DNA of 64,000 bases. Source: Formosa agariphila KMM 3901. GTDB lineage: Bacteria; Bacteroidota; Bacteroidia; Flavobacteriales; Flavobacteriaceae. The stretch covers positions 3,608,001 to 3,672,000 of the forward strand of contig NZ_HG315671.1 of assembly GCF_000723205.1 (NCBI RefSeq), given 5' to 3'. Shown piece by piece: positions 47,213-57,300 of this stretch (positions within the stretch are counted from its first letter, which is position 1; every line of letters begins with the position of its first letter). The position numbers were made by a program, and so were the translations under genes. Under the pieces are notes generated by a model. That model saw only the letters and a list, made by a program, of their open reading frames with translations, ran no database searches and was not told the DNA's origin.

Positions 47213-47986
47213 TTATTTTTCTAATTTCTTTAATAACATCCTTCCCACAGCAGAAGCAGATTGTGGATTTTGACCCGTTATTATTCTGCTATCCACAGTA
47301 ACTTGTTCTTGCCACAGCCCTGCCTTATTCATTTTAGCTCCACTATTAATTAATGCATCCTCTAATGAAAAAGGAACAACATCAGTTAATTCTATTTCAG
47401 ATTCTTCTTCATTTGTAAATCCACTAACCGATATCCCTTCTAAAAGATTCTTCCCATTACGTAATTTTACATTTACTAATCCTGAAGGTCCATGACAAAC
47501 GGCACTAACTAAACCACCATTTTCATAAATTGTAGCTGTTATATTCTCTAACTTTTCATTGTCTGCAAAATCCCACATAGTTCCATGACCTCCAGCAAAA
47601 TAAATAGCACTATAATCTTTAGGATTTACCTCAATTGGCTTAAAAGTGTTTTTTATTTTCTGCTGATATTTGTTATTTTCCAAAAAAGCGATATTAATAC
47701 TATCATTAGTGTCCATACTAGTTGGATCTATAGGAGCCTCTCCACCATCAGGACTTACAAAATCAATTTCAAATCCCTCCTTCGACAGAATATGCCAAAC
47801 GTGAGAAACTTCACTTAACCAGTATCCAGTTTTATTACCTGTTTCTCCTAACTCTTCGTGCGAAGTCACAACAAACAAAACCTTTTTAGACTCCTTTATA
47901 GTTTGAACATCTTTATTTACTTTTTTTACTTTAGTTTGACAAGCTGTGACCACTATTATAGCCACGATAAACAATATTTTTTTCAT
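47213..47986 (-). CDS. DJ-1/PfpI-family (class I glutamine amidotransferase-like) lipoprotein
   Basis: The 257-residue protein has a lipoprotein signal (VVTACQ). The DJ-1/Hsp31-like fold is seen from VLFVVTSHEELGETGNKTG, FVSPDGGEAPIDPTSMD, YFAGGHGTMWDF and the nucleophile-elbow cysteine in VSAVCHGPSGL. Cytoplasmic relatives handle glyoxals or glycated substrates; export of such a protein is uncommon. It lies in the same operon as a glyoxalase-fold protein and an aldo/keto reductase. Confidence 0.88.
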   Translation of the reverse strand: MKKILFIVAIIVVTACQTKVKKVNKDVQTIKESKKVLFVVTSHEELGETGNKTGYWLSEVSHVWHILSKEGFEIDFVSPDGGEAPIDPTSMDTNDSINIAFLENNKYQQKIKNTFKPIEVNPKDYSAIYFAGGHGTMWDFADNEKLENITATIYENGGLVSAVCHGPSGLVNVKLRNGKNLLEGISVSGFTNEEESEIELTDVVPFSLEDALINSGAKMNKAGLWQEQVTVDSRIITGQNPQSASAVGRMLLKKLEK

Positions 47987-48008
47987 AATATGATTACGTA
48001 TTTAAAAT

Positions 48009-49073
48009 TTAATTTTGTTCAGAATATTCTGGTTTTGATAGAATACTTATAATATCTGTATAGTTATATTTTACTGCTAAATCTAACGGAGTATTCCCGT
48101 CTAACCCTTCTAAATTTGGGATCGCTCCAGCATCTAATAAGGCAATTACTGTTTTTGTATGTCCATGCCAAACAGCATCATGTAAAGCAGTATATCCATT
48201 ATAAGGACCTTGAGCATTTAGTTCTGCTCCGGCAATTACCAAACGATCAATACTTTCTGGATGACCCATATATCCAGACTTATGCAACACCGTTGATTTC
48301 ATTGTCCAGTCTACAATTCTAGGGTTTGCACCTTGCTCCAATAAAAGTTTCACAATATCACTCTTGCCTAATCTCGAGGCATACAATAAAGGTGTTATCC
48401 CCTTTAAAGCTCCATTTAAGGTATGGTCAGCTTTTGCATTAATATCCAATCCATCGCTTATTAACTTTTCAATTTCCGCAATATTATTGTTTTCAATTTC
48501 AGTATAAATAGTAGTATTTGATTTATATAAATTCACTTTTTTAATATAATCTTCTATAATCTTTACAATATGTTTATCCCCTGCATTTTCAGCTATAACC
48601 TGTGCTGTTAATGTTCCTCGAGCTTCAATCGTATAATTAGCTCCAGCCTCTAATAAGTACTTAACCATAGCCGCATTTCTATACCAACTAGCATCTATTA
48701 GTGGTGTATTTCCATTTGTTGGTGATCGCATATCTATAAATGCACCGTGACGAATAAGCAATTCTGCCACAGGTACTACACCGCTTTGGGCTGATTTATG
48801 AAGCGCCGTAGCCCCCATCCTGTTATCAAGTATATGAACATCTGCTCCAGCAGAAAGAAGTAAGTCACACATTTGATAATTTCCTAAACCTGCAGAAAGC
48901 ATTAAAGGTGTATATCCGAGCGCATTTTTCCCGTTAACATCTATACCATGTTCCAATAATCTACTAGCCTCAACTAAATTATTGCTTTTAACAGCCAAGC
49001 ATAATTCATTAGCTTTTATTTCGAAAACTGATAACAAAAATATAGCGGTAGAAATAATAATTTTAATAGTCAT
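48009..49073 (-). CDS. Secreted ankyrin-repeat protein
   Basis: The 354-residue protein has a signal peptide (about 20 residues, ending near IKANE). About eight to nine ankyrin repeats follow, for example ALGYTPLMLSAGLGNYQMC, GATALHKSAQSGVVPVAELL, GITPLLYASRLGKSDIVKLL and GYTALHDAVWHGHTKTVIAL. Ankyrin repeats bind other proteins and have no catalytic role, so it may act as an export-side scaffold or inhibitor for its operon partners. Gaps to its neighbours are 22 and 14 bases. Confidence 0.92.
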   Translation of the reverse strand: MTIKIIISTAIFLLSVFEIKANELCLAVKSNNLVEASRLLEHGIDVNGKNALGYTPLMLSAGLGNYQMCDLLLSAGADVHILDNRMGATALHKSAQSGVVPVAELLIRHGAFIDMRSPTNGNTPLIDASWYRNAAMVKYLLEAGANYTIEARGTLTAQVIAENAGDKHIVKIIEDYIKKVNLYKSNTTIYTEIENNNIAEIEKLISDGLDINAKADHTLNGALKGITPLLYASRLGKSDIVKLLLEQGANPRIVDWTMKSTVLHKSGYMGHPESIDRLVIAGAELNAQGPYNGYTALHDAVWHGHTKTVIALLDAGAIPNLEGLDGNTPLDLAVKYNYTDIISILSKPEYSEQN

Positions 49074-49087
49074 ATATATTTTTGTTT

Positions 49088-50128
49088 TTACTTAATGTTT
49101 AATTTATTAATTGTAAACGACAGATTGTCAATATTATCGTTTGCTTCATTTATTCTAGAATTAGTATAATATAATGTGTCTTTATAAATACTAAATGTGT
49201 CTGCCCATCTTACATCCTCACCTTCGTAAAACGTTTCAATAGCTCCCTCAACAGGGTTTACTTTCATGATTTTATTATACTCTAAATCACCTAAATAGAG
49301 ATTCCCCATTTCATCAAAAATCATCCCGTCGGGTGCTGATGTTTTCATAATAAACTTCACGTCGTCTTCAATCTCCTTTTGATTTCCTTTTGCTAAAATA
49401 TCCGTTGAAACCGCATATAAACTATAACCAGTTAAAGCATGGTAGTATAGTAAATCATTTTTAGTATCTAAGGCAATTCCATCAGAATGAACAGTATTTA
49501 CCCACTTAGAACCTGAAAAATTTAAAAAATCTGTTTCGGCAAGTGTAGAATTATGATCATTTAAAACCCTAAATGATGTCCCTAATTTTAAATCAACAAC
49601 AACCAAACCTGCATGCCCCGAATCTGTTAAATAAATTTTACCGCGTTTTTTATCTATACGTAAATCATTTATATAAGAGTCTTTATGAAATGTGCCTTCT
49701 TGTAAAATAAAAGTCTTTATATGCTCATTTGTTAAAAGGTCAAACATAAAAACTCTTGGGTTTTCGATTACACCATTAAACAATGGATTTCGGGTATCTA
49801 AAACATACAAGTTATTTTCAAAAGCAACTACCGATTGAACCGCTACAAAGACATTCTCGGATGTAGGGTCCCCTAATGTCCAGCTGTTCCATTTTGGGTT
49901 AGGAAAGGCTTTGGGCTTACCTTCTTCCACCACCTCGACAACTGAGTTTTCCACACCCTTACGCCATCTTGGAAAATTAGCAAAAATTCGACCTTTATCA
50001 CTAACTGTTACCCCTGTAACTTGTTGCCCCTTAAAAACTGCAACCTCTTGCTTTTGAGTGCTGTTAAAATTATTCATACAACTATTTAATGTTATTAAAC
50101 ACAATAAGGTTAATACTATATTTTTCAT
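49088..50128 (-). CDS. Major royal jelly/yellow-type beta-propeller lipoprotein
   Basis: The 346-residue protein has a lipoprotein signal (LNSCMN). A six-bladed propeller of the MRJP/yellow family is indicated by GVTVSDKGRIFANFPRW, VQSVVAFENNLYVLDTRNP, INDLRIDKKRGKIYLTDSG, HSDGIALDTKNDLLYY and SAPDGMIFDEMGNLYLGDL. Bacterial members are often annotated as L-dopachrome tautomerase-related or SMP-30-like lactonases. A sugar-lactone hydrolase or carbonyl isomerase role is possible. It lies 5 bases after the VOC gene and is surely co-transcribed. Confidence 0.83.
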   Translation of the reverse strand: MKNIVLTLLCLITLNSCMNNFNSTQKQEVAVFKGQQVTGVTVSDKGRIFANFPRWRKGVENSVVEVVEEGKPKAFPNPKWNSWTLGDPTSENVFVAVQSVVAFENNLYVLDTRNPLFNGVIENPRVFMFDLLTNEHIKTFILQEGTFHKDSYINDLRIDKKRGKIYLTDSGHAGLVVVDLKLGTSFRVLNDHNSTLAETDFLNFSGSKWVNTVHSDGIALDTKNDLLYYHALTGYSLYAVSTDILAKGNQKEIEDDVKFIMKTSAPDGMIFDEMGNLYLGDLEYNKIMKVNPVEGAIETFYEGEDVRWADTFSIYKDTLYYTNSRINEANDNIDNLSFTINKLNIK

Positions 50129-50133
50129 AAGTT

Positions 50134-50646
50134 TTATTTTTGATAAGCTCCACTAGAATAGGTTAATTCATAACTATGCGTGTATATTTCAAATACAATT
50201 CCAAAAGGATCCTCTACATAACACATCTTGAAAGGTTTATCATTAGGATAGTATTCTCTTATAGGCATTCGCTGTTTACCGCCATAAGTTACTATTTTAT
50301 CAACAAGACTTTCTATTTCCGGATCCTGTATACAGAAGTGAAATAGACCTGTGTTAAAAGGGCTAAATTCAGGAGCTTGTTTAATTCCGTTTGGAAAAGA
50401 AAATAATTCTATTCCTATACCATCTGATGTGGCTAAATGTGCAATTTCAAACTCCGTCCAGTCCTCACCTAGAACATCAATACACATTTTACCTATAGCT
50501 GTATCTTTTTCCTTCTTTACTTTTGAAGGTTCCATAATTACGTACCAGCCCATTACTTCTGAGTAAAAATTCAATGCCTCTTCTATATTAGGAACTGTTA
50601 ATCCAATATGAGAAAACGATTTAGGGTAATTTTTATGTGTTGACAT
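50134..50646 (-). CDS. VOC (glyoxalase/bleomycin resistance) family protein
   Basis: The 170-residue protein has two beta-alpha-beta-beta-beta modules: SHIGLTVPNIEEALNFYSEV with the first metal His, and GLFHFCIQDPEIESLVDKI followed by MCYVEDPFGIVFEIYTHS with the second-module ligands His and Glu. There is no signal peptide. The fold serves lyases, isomerases and dioxygenases. It is the first gene of the six-gene accessory operon. Confidence 0.9.
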   Translation of the reverse strand: MSTHKNYPKSFSHIGLTVPNIEEALNFYSEVMGWYVIMEPSKVKKEKDTAIGKMCIDVLGEDWTEFEIAHLATSDGIGIELFSFPNGIKQAPEFSPFNTGLFHFCIQDPEIESLVDKIVTYGGKQRMPIREYYPNDKPFKMCYVEDPFGIVFEIYTHSYELTYSSGAYQK

Positions 50647-51027
50647 ACTTTATATATTTAAATAATAAAATTAATCCGTATTAATCGAATACGCAATAAC
50701 ACACCAAAATGTAACATAACCAACCAAAAGAGTTAAATACTGATTTACAATCAATTACAACACGTGTTAAAGTTATGTTATTTCATTTAGTAATCATTTT
50801 CAGACCAATGAGAATTAAAAAACAGTGACTGTTATCTAAAACCAGTGAACATTCTAGTGAACACTAAAGGATTATCAAAATTTTAAATACTATATTCATT
50901 TTTCAATTTCACTTAGATATTTTAAAAATTCTAAACAACGCATTGATTATTTGAAAGACCACCTTCTCAGGTGGTCTTAAACAAACTACAACCACGAATG
51001 GTTACTCAAACAAACAAAATGATATTC
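50647..51027. promoter_or_regulatory. 381-base gap: promoter of the accessory operon and terminator of the SusCD operon
   Basis: AAGACCACC (50955-50963) and GGTGGTCTT (50970-50978) form a perfect 9-bp hairpin 50 bases after the phosphoesterase stop, likely terminating the minus-strand SusCD operon. AGTGAACA occurs twice 12 bases apart (50844-50851, 50856-50863). AACACGTGTT (50759-50768) is a palindrome with the same core as the site at 14306. CGTATT/AATACG is a further small repeat upstream of the VOC gene. I saw no gene here and no clear TAnnTTTG box for the VOC operon. Confidence 0.4.
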
Positions 51028-52557
51028 TTATTCTATTGAAATAATCTTAAATCCTTTAAACTTTTTACCTTTATAATTTACAGCTTCAATCTCTAAACCA
51101 TAGGATCCTTTTTCCAAATTAGAGGGTAATTTAGCTTTCCAAATATGTTCGGTTTCGGCAACACCTGGCGTCCAATTATCATCATTTTTCTTACTAGAAA
51201 TGGTAGACAACATAAAAGGATCTTTATCGACGCTATTGGTAAATTCAATTTCTAGATTTGTACCTTTTATTTTCCCTATAACTTTATCTCCTTTTTTACC
51301 TATAAACCAGTTTACTAAAACATTCTCCTGATCAGTATAAATTCGCATATGAAAATTTTCAGGATAATTTACAGGTTTATACGTATAAGTATATTGATTG
51401 TTTTCTACATCCATTACAAAATATCCTTTAGGGGTACCGTCCGTAGATGTTGCATAAGGAATATCTAATTCGTCTTTAGGTGATAACCACCAAGAACCGC
51501 AAGTTGCACCGGCTACAAGGCCATCAATATCGCTGTGATAATGCTCTTCTATATCATAGGCCTTTACAGTGTGTAAATGACCTGAAACTGCAAAGACCTT
51601 ATTATTTTTACTAAGTATATTAAAAATAGTTTCAACATCATCTTTTTTAGTAAAACGGTCCAAAATTGGAGCATGTGTACAAACAACAATCGTTTTGTCA
51701 TGTGCAACAAACTTCATATCATTCTTTAACCAAGTTAACTGCTCGGAATCAATACCGCCAAAATAGCTTCCTCTTTTCTTTTTCTTATAATTCCATCCAT
51801 CATATTGAATGGTATTTAGAACGATATAATGAAAATTACCATAATCGAACGAATAATATTCCGGACCATAAGTATCTTTAAAAGTCGAGGTTGCATAGCG
51901 ATTATCTTTAGCCTGATAATTGATATCATGATTTCCAAAAACATAATAACCTACCTGACCCATTTTACTTGAAAACTCTAATTCTTTAGATAAAATATCT
52001 AAATAATCATCAGCTATATCTCCCAAAACGATTCTAAAATCAGCATCTTCTATCGCCATAAATGGCAGTAATCCATCTTTAAAATAATCTAACCGTTGGT
52101 CATTTCCCATTTGAGGGTCACCTACTAATAGTGCTCTATGGGAGTCTTCATTAACTTTATGCATTGGGAAGTACAAAGTTTTTGGAAGCTCATTTGACAC
52201 ATTTGTTCCAGGATATTTTAAAACTTCCTTAATGGGATTTGGCTGATAATAAAAATAAGATTTTGGTTTGTTTTTATTATCGATTTCAAACTGATAGCCT
52301 TTAGGTTTAGTTACAGAAATAAAATGCTCTTCCCTTAATTGCAATGTAAAAACTCCATCTGAATTTGTTACCACAGACTCTAATTGATTAGTTACTACAA
52401 CATTTTTTAATGCCTTATCACCAGCATCAAAAATTTGATTGGCATTAACATCTTCAAAAACGATTCCTGTTATATCCTGTGCATTGACTATCCCAATACT
52501 AAGTAAACCTAAAAAACGGATTGTGTTTTTTAGATTTACATTTAGTTGTAACTTCAT
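51028..52557 (-). CDS. Secreted calcineurin-like phosphoesterase with N- and C-terminal beta domains
   Basis: The 509-residue protein has a signal peptide ending near NAQD. Residues about 28-135 form an SdrD-like/MetallophosN beta domain (ITGIVFEDVNANQIFDAGDK). The phosphoesterase core follows with VGDPQMG, LGDIADD, FGNHDIN, CTHAPI and SGHLHT. The C-terminal part (about 390-509) is a MetallophosC-type beta-sandwich. Proteins of this architecture occur in Bacteroidota PULs. It begins 1 base after the SusD stop, so it belongs to the SusCD operon and probably acts on the imported glycan or on a phosphorylated substituent. Confidence 0.88.
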   Translation of the reverse strand: MKLQLNVNLKNTIRFLGLLSIGIVNAQDITGIVFEDVNANQIFDAGDKALKNVVVTNQLESVVTNSDGVFTLQLREEHFISVTKPKGYQFEIDNKNKPKSYFYYQPNPIKEVLKYPGTNVSNELPKTLYFPMHKVNEDSHRALLVGDPQMGNDQRLDYFKDGLLPFMAIEDADFRIVLGDIADDYLDILSKELEFSSKMGQVGYYVFGNHDINYQAKDNRYATSTFKDTYGPEYYSFDYGNFHYIVLNTIQYDGWNYKKKKRGSYFGGIDSEQLTWLKNDMKFVAHDKTIVVCTHAPILDRFTKKDDVETIFNILSKNNKVFAVSGHLHTVKAYDIEEHYHSDIDGLVAGATCGSWWLSPKDELDIPYATSTDGTPKGYFVMDVENNQYTYTYKPVNYPENFHMRIYTDQENVLVNWFIGKKGDKVIGKIKGTNLEIEFTNSVDKDPFMLSTISSKKNDDNWTPGVAETEHIWKAKLPSNLEKGSYGLEIEAVNYKGKKFKGFKIISIE

Positions 52558-52558
52558 T

Positions 52559-54331
52559 TTAGTAACCTTCGTTTTGAACTAAGTTCGGATTCAACAATAA
52601 CTCTGGCGTTGGTATTGGATATAGGTATTCGTAATCTTGAAACACTGGTCTCACATCTGCATGCAAAATAATATTCCCTGAATTTCCTGATGACAATTCA
52701 ATAGCTTTACCTCCATTAGGAGAATCTTCACCTAAAATAATACGCTGCAACCCATTCATAGTGGTATCATCATAATCTGCTTGATTATTTAATACAATTG
52801 CATCATTATTACCATCATTATTCATATCAAAGGCTTTACCTACCATTTCAATATACATTCCTTGATATTCATTACGAATTAACTGGCCAACCTTCCAACG
52901 TCTAACATCATCTAAACGAAAACCTTCAAAACATAATTCCACACGTCTTTCTCTTCTTATTTCAAGCAACATTGGATCTGTTACATTAGGATATAACGCA
53001 CTTTGAAAAGGGTCTAAAGCTGCATTCAACAACAAATTTGGAAGCCCTGCTCTTGATCTTAATTTATTAATAGAGATATCTAAATCCTGTTGGCCTAATT
53101 CTCCTAATTCTGCTACTGCTTCAGCATAATTTAAAAGAACTTCAGCATAACGAATCAGAATATAATCATTTGTATTAGCCACATACGAGTCGTCTTCTGG
53201 ACCTGTGACATATTTTATAATTTGATATCCAGTGGCTGCATATGTTAAGTCTGGTAATAATTCCAAGTCTTCATTTAACCTTTTATACCCCGGTGTTCTA
53301 ATTATTTGACTTAATCTCGGGTCTCTATTTAAGATCTCTTCACTATAAGGTAAATTTTGAGAATTACTTTGATTTGAAAATGCAGAACCATCATTCATTA
53401 AAAAAGAATCTATGAATGATTTAGTTGCTTGACGTCGTCCTTGATTGTAATCATTAAAAATATAATTAGAACTGTGTCCAGAACCTTCGCCTTCAATATA
53501 GGTACGTACTAAGATAGACTCATCGTCCAATGCTTCTTCGGACGCGAATACATTAAGATAATCTTCATCGCTGTTCCCTGTATTATGTATAGCATAGGCA
53601 CCACTCTCAATTAATTCTTTAGCTGCACTTTTAGCCTCATTAAACAATACATTTGACCTTGACTGATCCGCATTATGGTATTTTTGCCAAGACCCTTCAA
53701 ACAATGCTACACGAGACTTTAGCGCTAGGGCGGAATTACTGTTAATTCTATTATACCCTTCGTCTAGATTTATATTATTTATTGCATAATTTAAATCTGA
53801 TAAAATAGAATCCATAACTAGAGTTCGAGAATCTCTTTCCCCCATTAAAGCCTCATCTCCATCTTCTAAAACCTTATTAACCCATGGCACATCTCCAAAA
53901 GTTTTCACCTTATCGAAATAAAACCATGCTCTAAAAAATCTAGCAATTCCAGCATAATGTTGTCTTGACTCTACAGGAATTTCTTCATTATTATAATGTT
54001 CTAAAAAGTAATTAATGCTTCTTAAGGATTCCCAATCCCAACCATCGGCACCTAAAATAGTTGAAGGAATAACACGACCTTGTTCTAACACAGATAATTC
54101 ATCATTACCAGTTTCCATATCGTCACTTTCATAATCTGCACCATATCCTAAACTATGTGGTGGATTTAAAGTCTCGTAAAACCCATTGGTATATAATCTT
54201 AAATCACCAGCAGATTGAAAAAAGTTTTGTTCAGTAATTTCGGTTGTAGGGTAACGTTCTAAAAAATCGTCGTTACATCCAAACATAAAAGTAAGTACAA
54301 CTACACTATATATTTTATATATATTTTTCAT
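52559..54331 (-). CDS. SusD/RagB-family lipoprotein of the island PUL
   Basis: The 590-residue protein has a lipoprotein signal (FMFGC) followed by NDDFLERYPTTEITEQNFF, the classic SusD N-terminus. Helical TPR segments follow (AGIARFFRAWFYFDKVKTFG) and a C-terminal RRERRVELCFEGFRLDDVRRW, which identifies the full SusD family. It binds the glycan at the cell surface together with the SusC barrel encoded 20 bases upstream. Confidence 0.95.
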   Translation of the reverse strand: MKNIYKIYSVVVLTFMFGCNDDFLERYPTTEITEQNFFQSAGDLRLYTNGFYETLNPPHSLGYGADYESDDMETGNDELSVLEQGRVIPSTILGADGWDWESLRSINYFLEHYNNEEIPVESRQHYAGIARFFRAWFYFDKVKTFGDVPWVNKVLEDGDEALMGERDSRTLVMDSILSDLNYAINNINLDEGYNRINSNSALALKSRVALFEGSWQKYHNADQSRSNVLFNEAKSAAKELIESGAYAIHNTGNSDEDYLNVFASEEALDDESILVRTYIEGEGSGHSSNYIFNDYNQGRRQATKSFIDSFLMNDGSAFSNQSNSQNLPYSEEILNRDPRLSQIIRTPGYKRLNEDLELLPDLTYAATGYQIIKYVTGPEDDSYVANTNDYILIRYAEVLLNYAEAVAELGELGQQDLDISINKLRSRAGLPNLLLNAALDPFQSALYPNVTDPMLLEIRRERRVELCFEGFRLDDVRRWKVGQLIRNEYQGMYIEMVGKAFDMNNDGNNDAIVLNNQADYDDTTMNGLQRIILGEDSPNGGKAIELSSGNSGNIILHADVRPVFQDYEYLYPIPTPELLLNPNLVQNEGY

Positions 54332-54351
54332 CTTAAATTATAAATTTTAAA

Positions 54352-57300
54352 TTAAAAGTTTAACTGTAATCCCAATGTAACTTTTCTGTTTAACGGGTAA
54401 ACCATACCTTGTCCATCTAGACCTGGCGAGTAAGGATCATCTCCTAATGCTTCTGGATCAAACGCTTCACTAAGGGCTGTCCATTCCATAATATTTTCTG
54501 CAGAAACATAAAGTCTAAACGATTCTAAGAATTTCATAACATCTCTCTTAAAGGTATATCCAATGGTTAAATTTTTCCAACGTAAATAAGATGCATCTTG
54601 GATCTGCCCCGTTTGATTTACACTTAAAGGTTGATCTTTCCATGCTCCTGCTATATATCCTCTTGGATTTGGAAAAGCGGCATCTGGATTGTCTGCTGTC
54701 CAATAATCTGTCATATGCTCGAATATTGGCTGATATTTTCTATTATAAAAACCATAATAAAGTGCAGCTTCATTATTAGGCATAAAATCACGCTCACCAA
54801 CACCTTGGAAAAACACAGAAAAATCAATATTATTCCAATTAAACCCTAAACCAAAACCATAATTATATCTAGGTGTACTATTACCAATGACACTTAAATC
54901 CCCATGGTCATCAAATGTGTTTTGACCTTTATCTATAACACCATCTCCATTAGTATCTACAAACTTTATATCTCCAGGTGCCGGAGCAAAATCTGGATAG
55001 ACTTGTTGATGATCTGGTGCAGCATTGACCTCTCCATCATTTTGAAAATACCCATCCGTTGTGTACCCCCAAATCTCGCCTACAACCATACCTTCATAAA
55101 AATCTGGATCGGTCCAACTTCCTAAACTTTTAGTAGCATTACTATTAAAAGAAGTTATTTCTGATTTTGCATCTCCAACATTTACATTAACGAAATAAGA
55201 GAAGTCCTTCTCTGCTAACATAAAATTATCTCTCCATCCTACGGAAACTTCCCAACCTTTGGTATTTAGATCTCCGGAATTTTGCATCGGTACGGTAGCA
55301 CCATAAATAGAAGGCAAGCTTCCTCCAGGGATTAACATATCGTATGTATTACGAATAAAATAATCGAAATTCGCAGTTAATCTTCCGTTGAACGTACTTA
55401 AGTCTAAACCAAAGTTTGAACTTTTTATTTGCTCCCAAGTTATATTAGAACTTATTGGACTAGGTGCTCCAGCATAAGGTTGTATACTATCATCAAACAA
55501 CCATGTACTATTATTTACAGATAGATTTGAGATATATAAATAATCGTTTACATTTTGGTTTCCGAGTGCACCGTATGATGCTCTAAGCTTTAAGTTTTTT
55601 ATCCCTAAGTTTGCGTTTTTAAAGAAATTTTCTTCCGAAATCCTCCACCCTGCTGATATTGACGGAAAGAATCCACCACGATCGTCGGTTGGAAATCTAG
55701 AAGATAAATCATAACGCCCATTCAACTCAATTAAATAACGATCATTAAAATTATAGTTTACTCTATAAAAAGCACCTCTAAGAGCATATTCACTTTCTTT
55801 GTCATAGGTTTTAATCGTTCCAGTTGAGAGGTTTAATGATGAATAATCATCACTTAATTGCCCAGCTCTAAGAACTTCATAGTAGCTATTTGAATATTCC
55901 TCTTGATTATACCCTAACATCGCAGAAAAATCATGTTTCCCAAGTGTTTTACTATAGGTTGCGTGTAGATTAATAACATTAAAATCATTATCTGTCGTTC
56001 CGCGTTTCAATGAGTTTGGATCATCGATAGGGAACTCCTCAACGATTCCAGGAGATGGTGAATATAACGGTGAAATACGTTTAGCTGTTAATAAGGTATT
56101 ATCATTTTGATACGTGTAATCCCCATGTATTTTTAAATCGTTATTTAAAAATGACATATCAAAGGCAAGGGTAGTTTTAAATAATTTTTGGTCTTCTACT
56201 TGACGTCCTCCATCTTGCATAAACCCAAGAACTACACCGTGATTTGTCCAATAACCATCAGGTGTTTGTAACACATTATACGGATTAGCTTCTTGAGACA
56301 TCATACGCTCCACATTAAGATTATATCTAAAATAAGGATTAGGCTGATCGTAAACCCCATTAGCAAATTCAGTATTTGTAGTTACTGACAACCAACTCGC
56401 TAGATCTATTGTAATTTTAGTTCTTAGATTATATCTTTTGTAATCATCTGTACCTATTTTATAGACCCCTTCTTGATTTAATAAGCCTCCAGATAAATAA
56501 TAGTTAAACTTTCCTGACTCACCAGAAACACCTACATTTTGAATATTCATAGGCGCGTTGTCCTGATACATAAGATCATACCAATTTGTGTTTCCTGCAG
56601 TAAGCCAATACGGTTGCCCAGCATCATTTACACTTGCCACAATTTCTGGCAAACTTGGATCATTTGCTCTTGCTTTAATATAATCCATCTGTGCATCTGA
56701 AAATGAATTACCTGCCTGCTGATGAATTTCTGCATATTTAACAGGATCATCAAGATACAATTTAGGTATACGAGTAGGAGAAGAAAACCCAAACATTGAA
56801 TCATAGGTAATATTTAAACCATCTTCCTTACCTTTTTTGGTTGTAATTAAAACAACTCCAAAAGCACCTCGTGCTCCATAAATTGAGGATGCAGCGGCAT
56901 CCTTTAATACAGATACATTTGCGATATCACGAGGGTTTAAAGTGTTGATATTTCCAGGAGTCCCATCAATTAGAATTAAAGGACTTCCTCCATTTATAGA
57001 CCCTAACCCACGAATATTAAACTCTCCAGTTTCATCTGGTCTTCCCGAAGGAAAAGAAATCTCAACATTTGGTAATTGACCTTGTAGCCCTTGGCTTAAA
57101 TTTGTTATAGGTCTACTTTCCAAAACTTTTGAATCGATTGAACTTACAGCTCCCGTTAAATTCACTTTTTTCTTAACAGCATATCCAATAGCAACAACTT
57201 CATCTAAAGCAGTGTATTCAGATTCCATTTTAAGATCAATCACACTTTGCCCTGAAACTTGAACTTCTTTCGTTTTGTAACCTATATAAGAAAAAATTAA

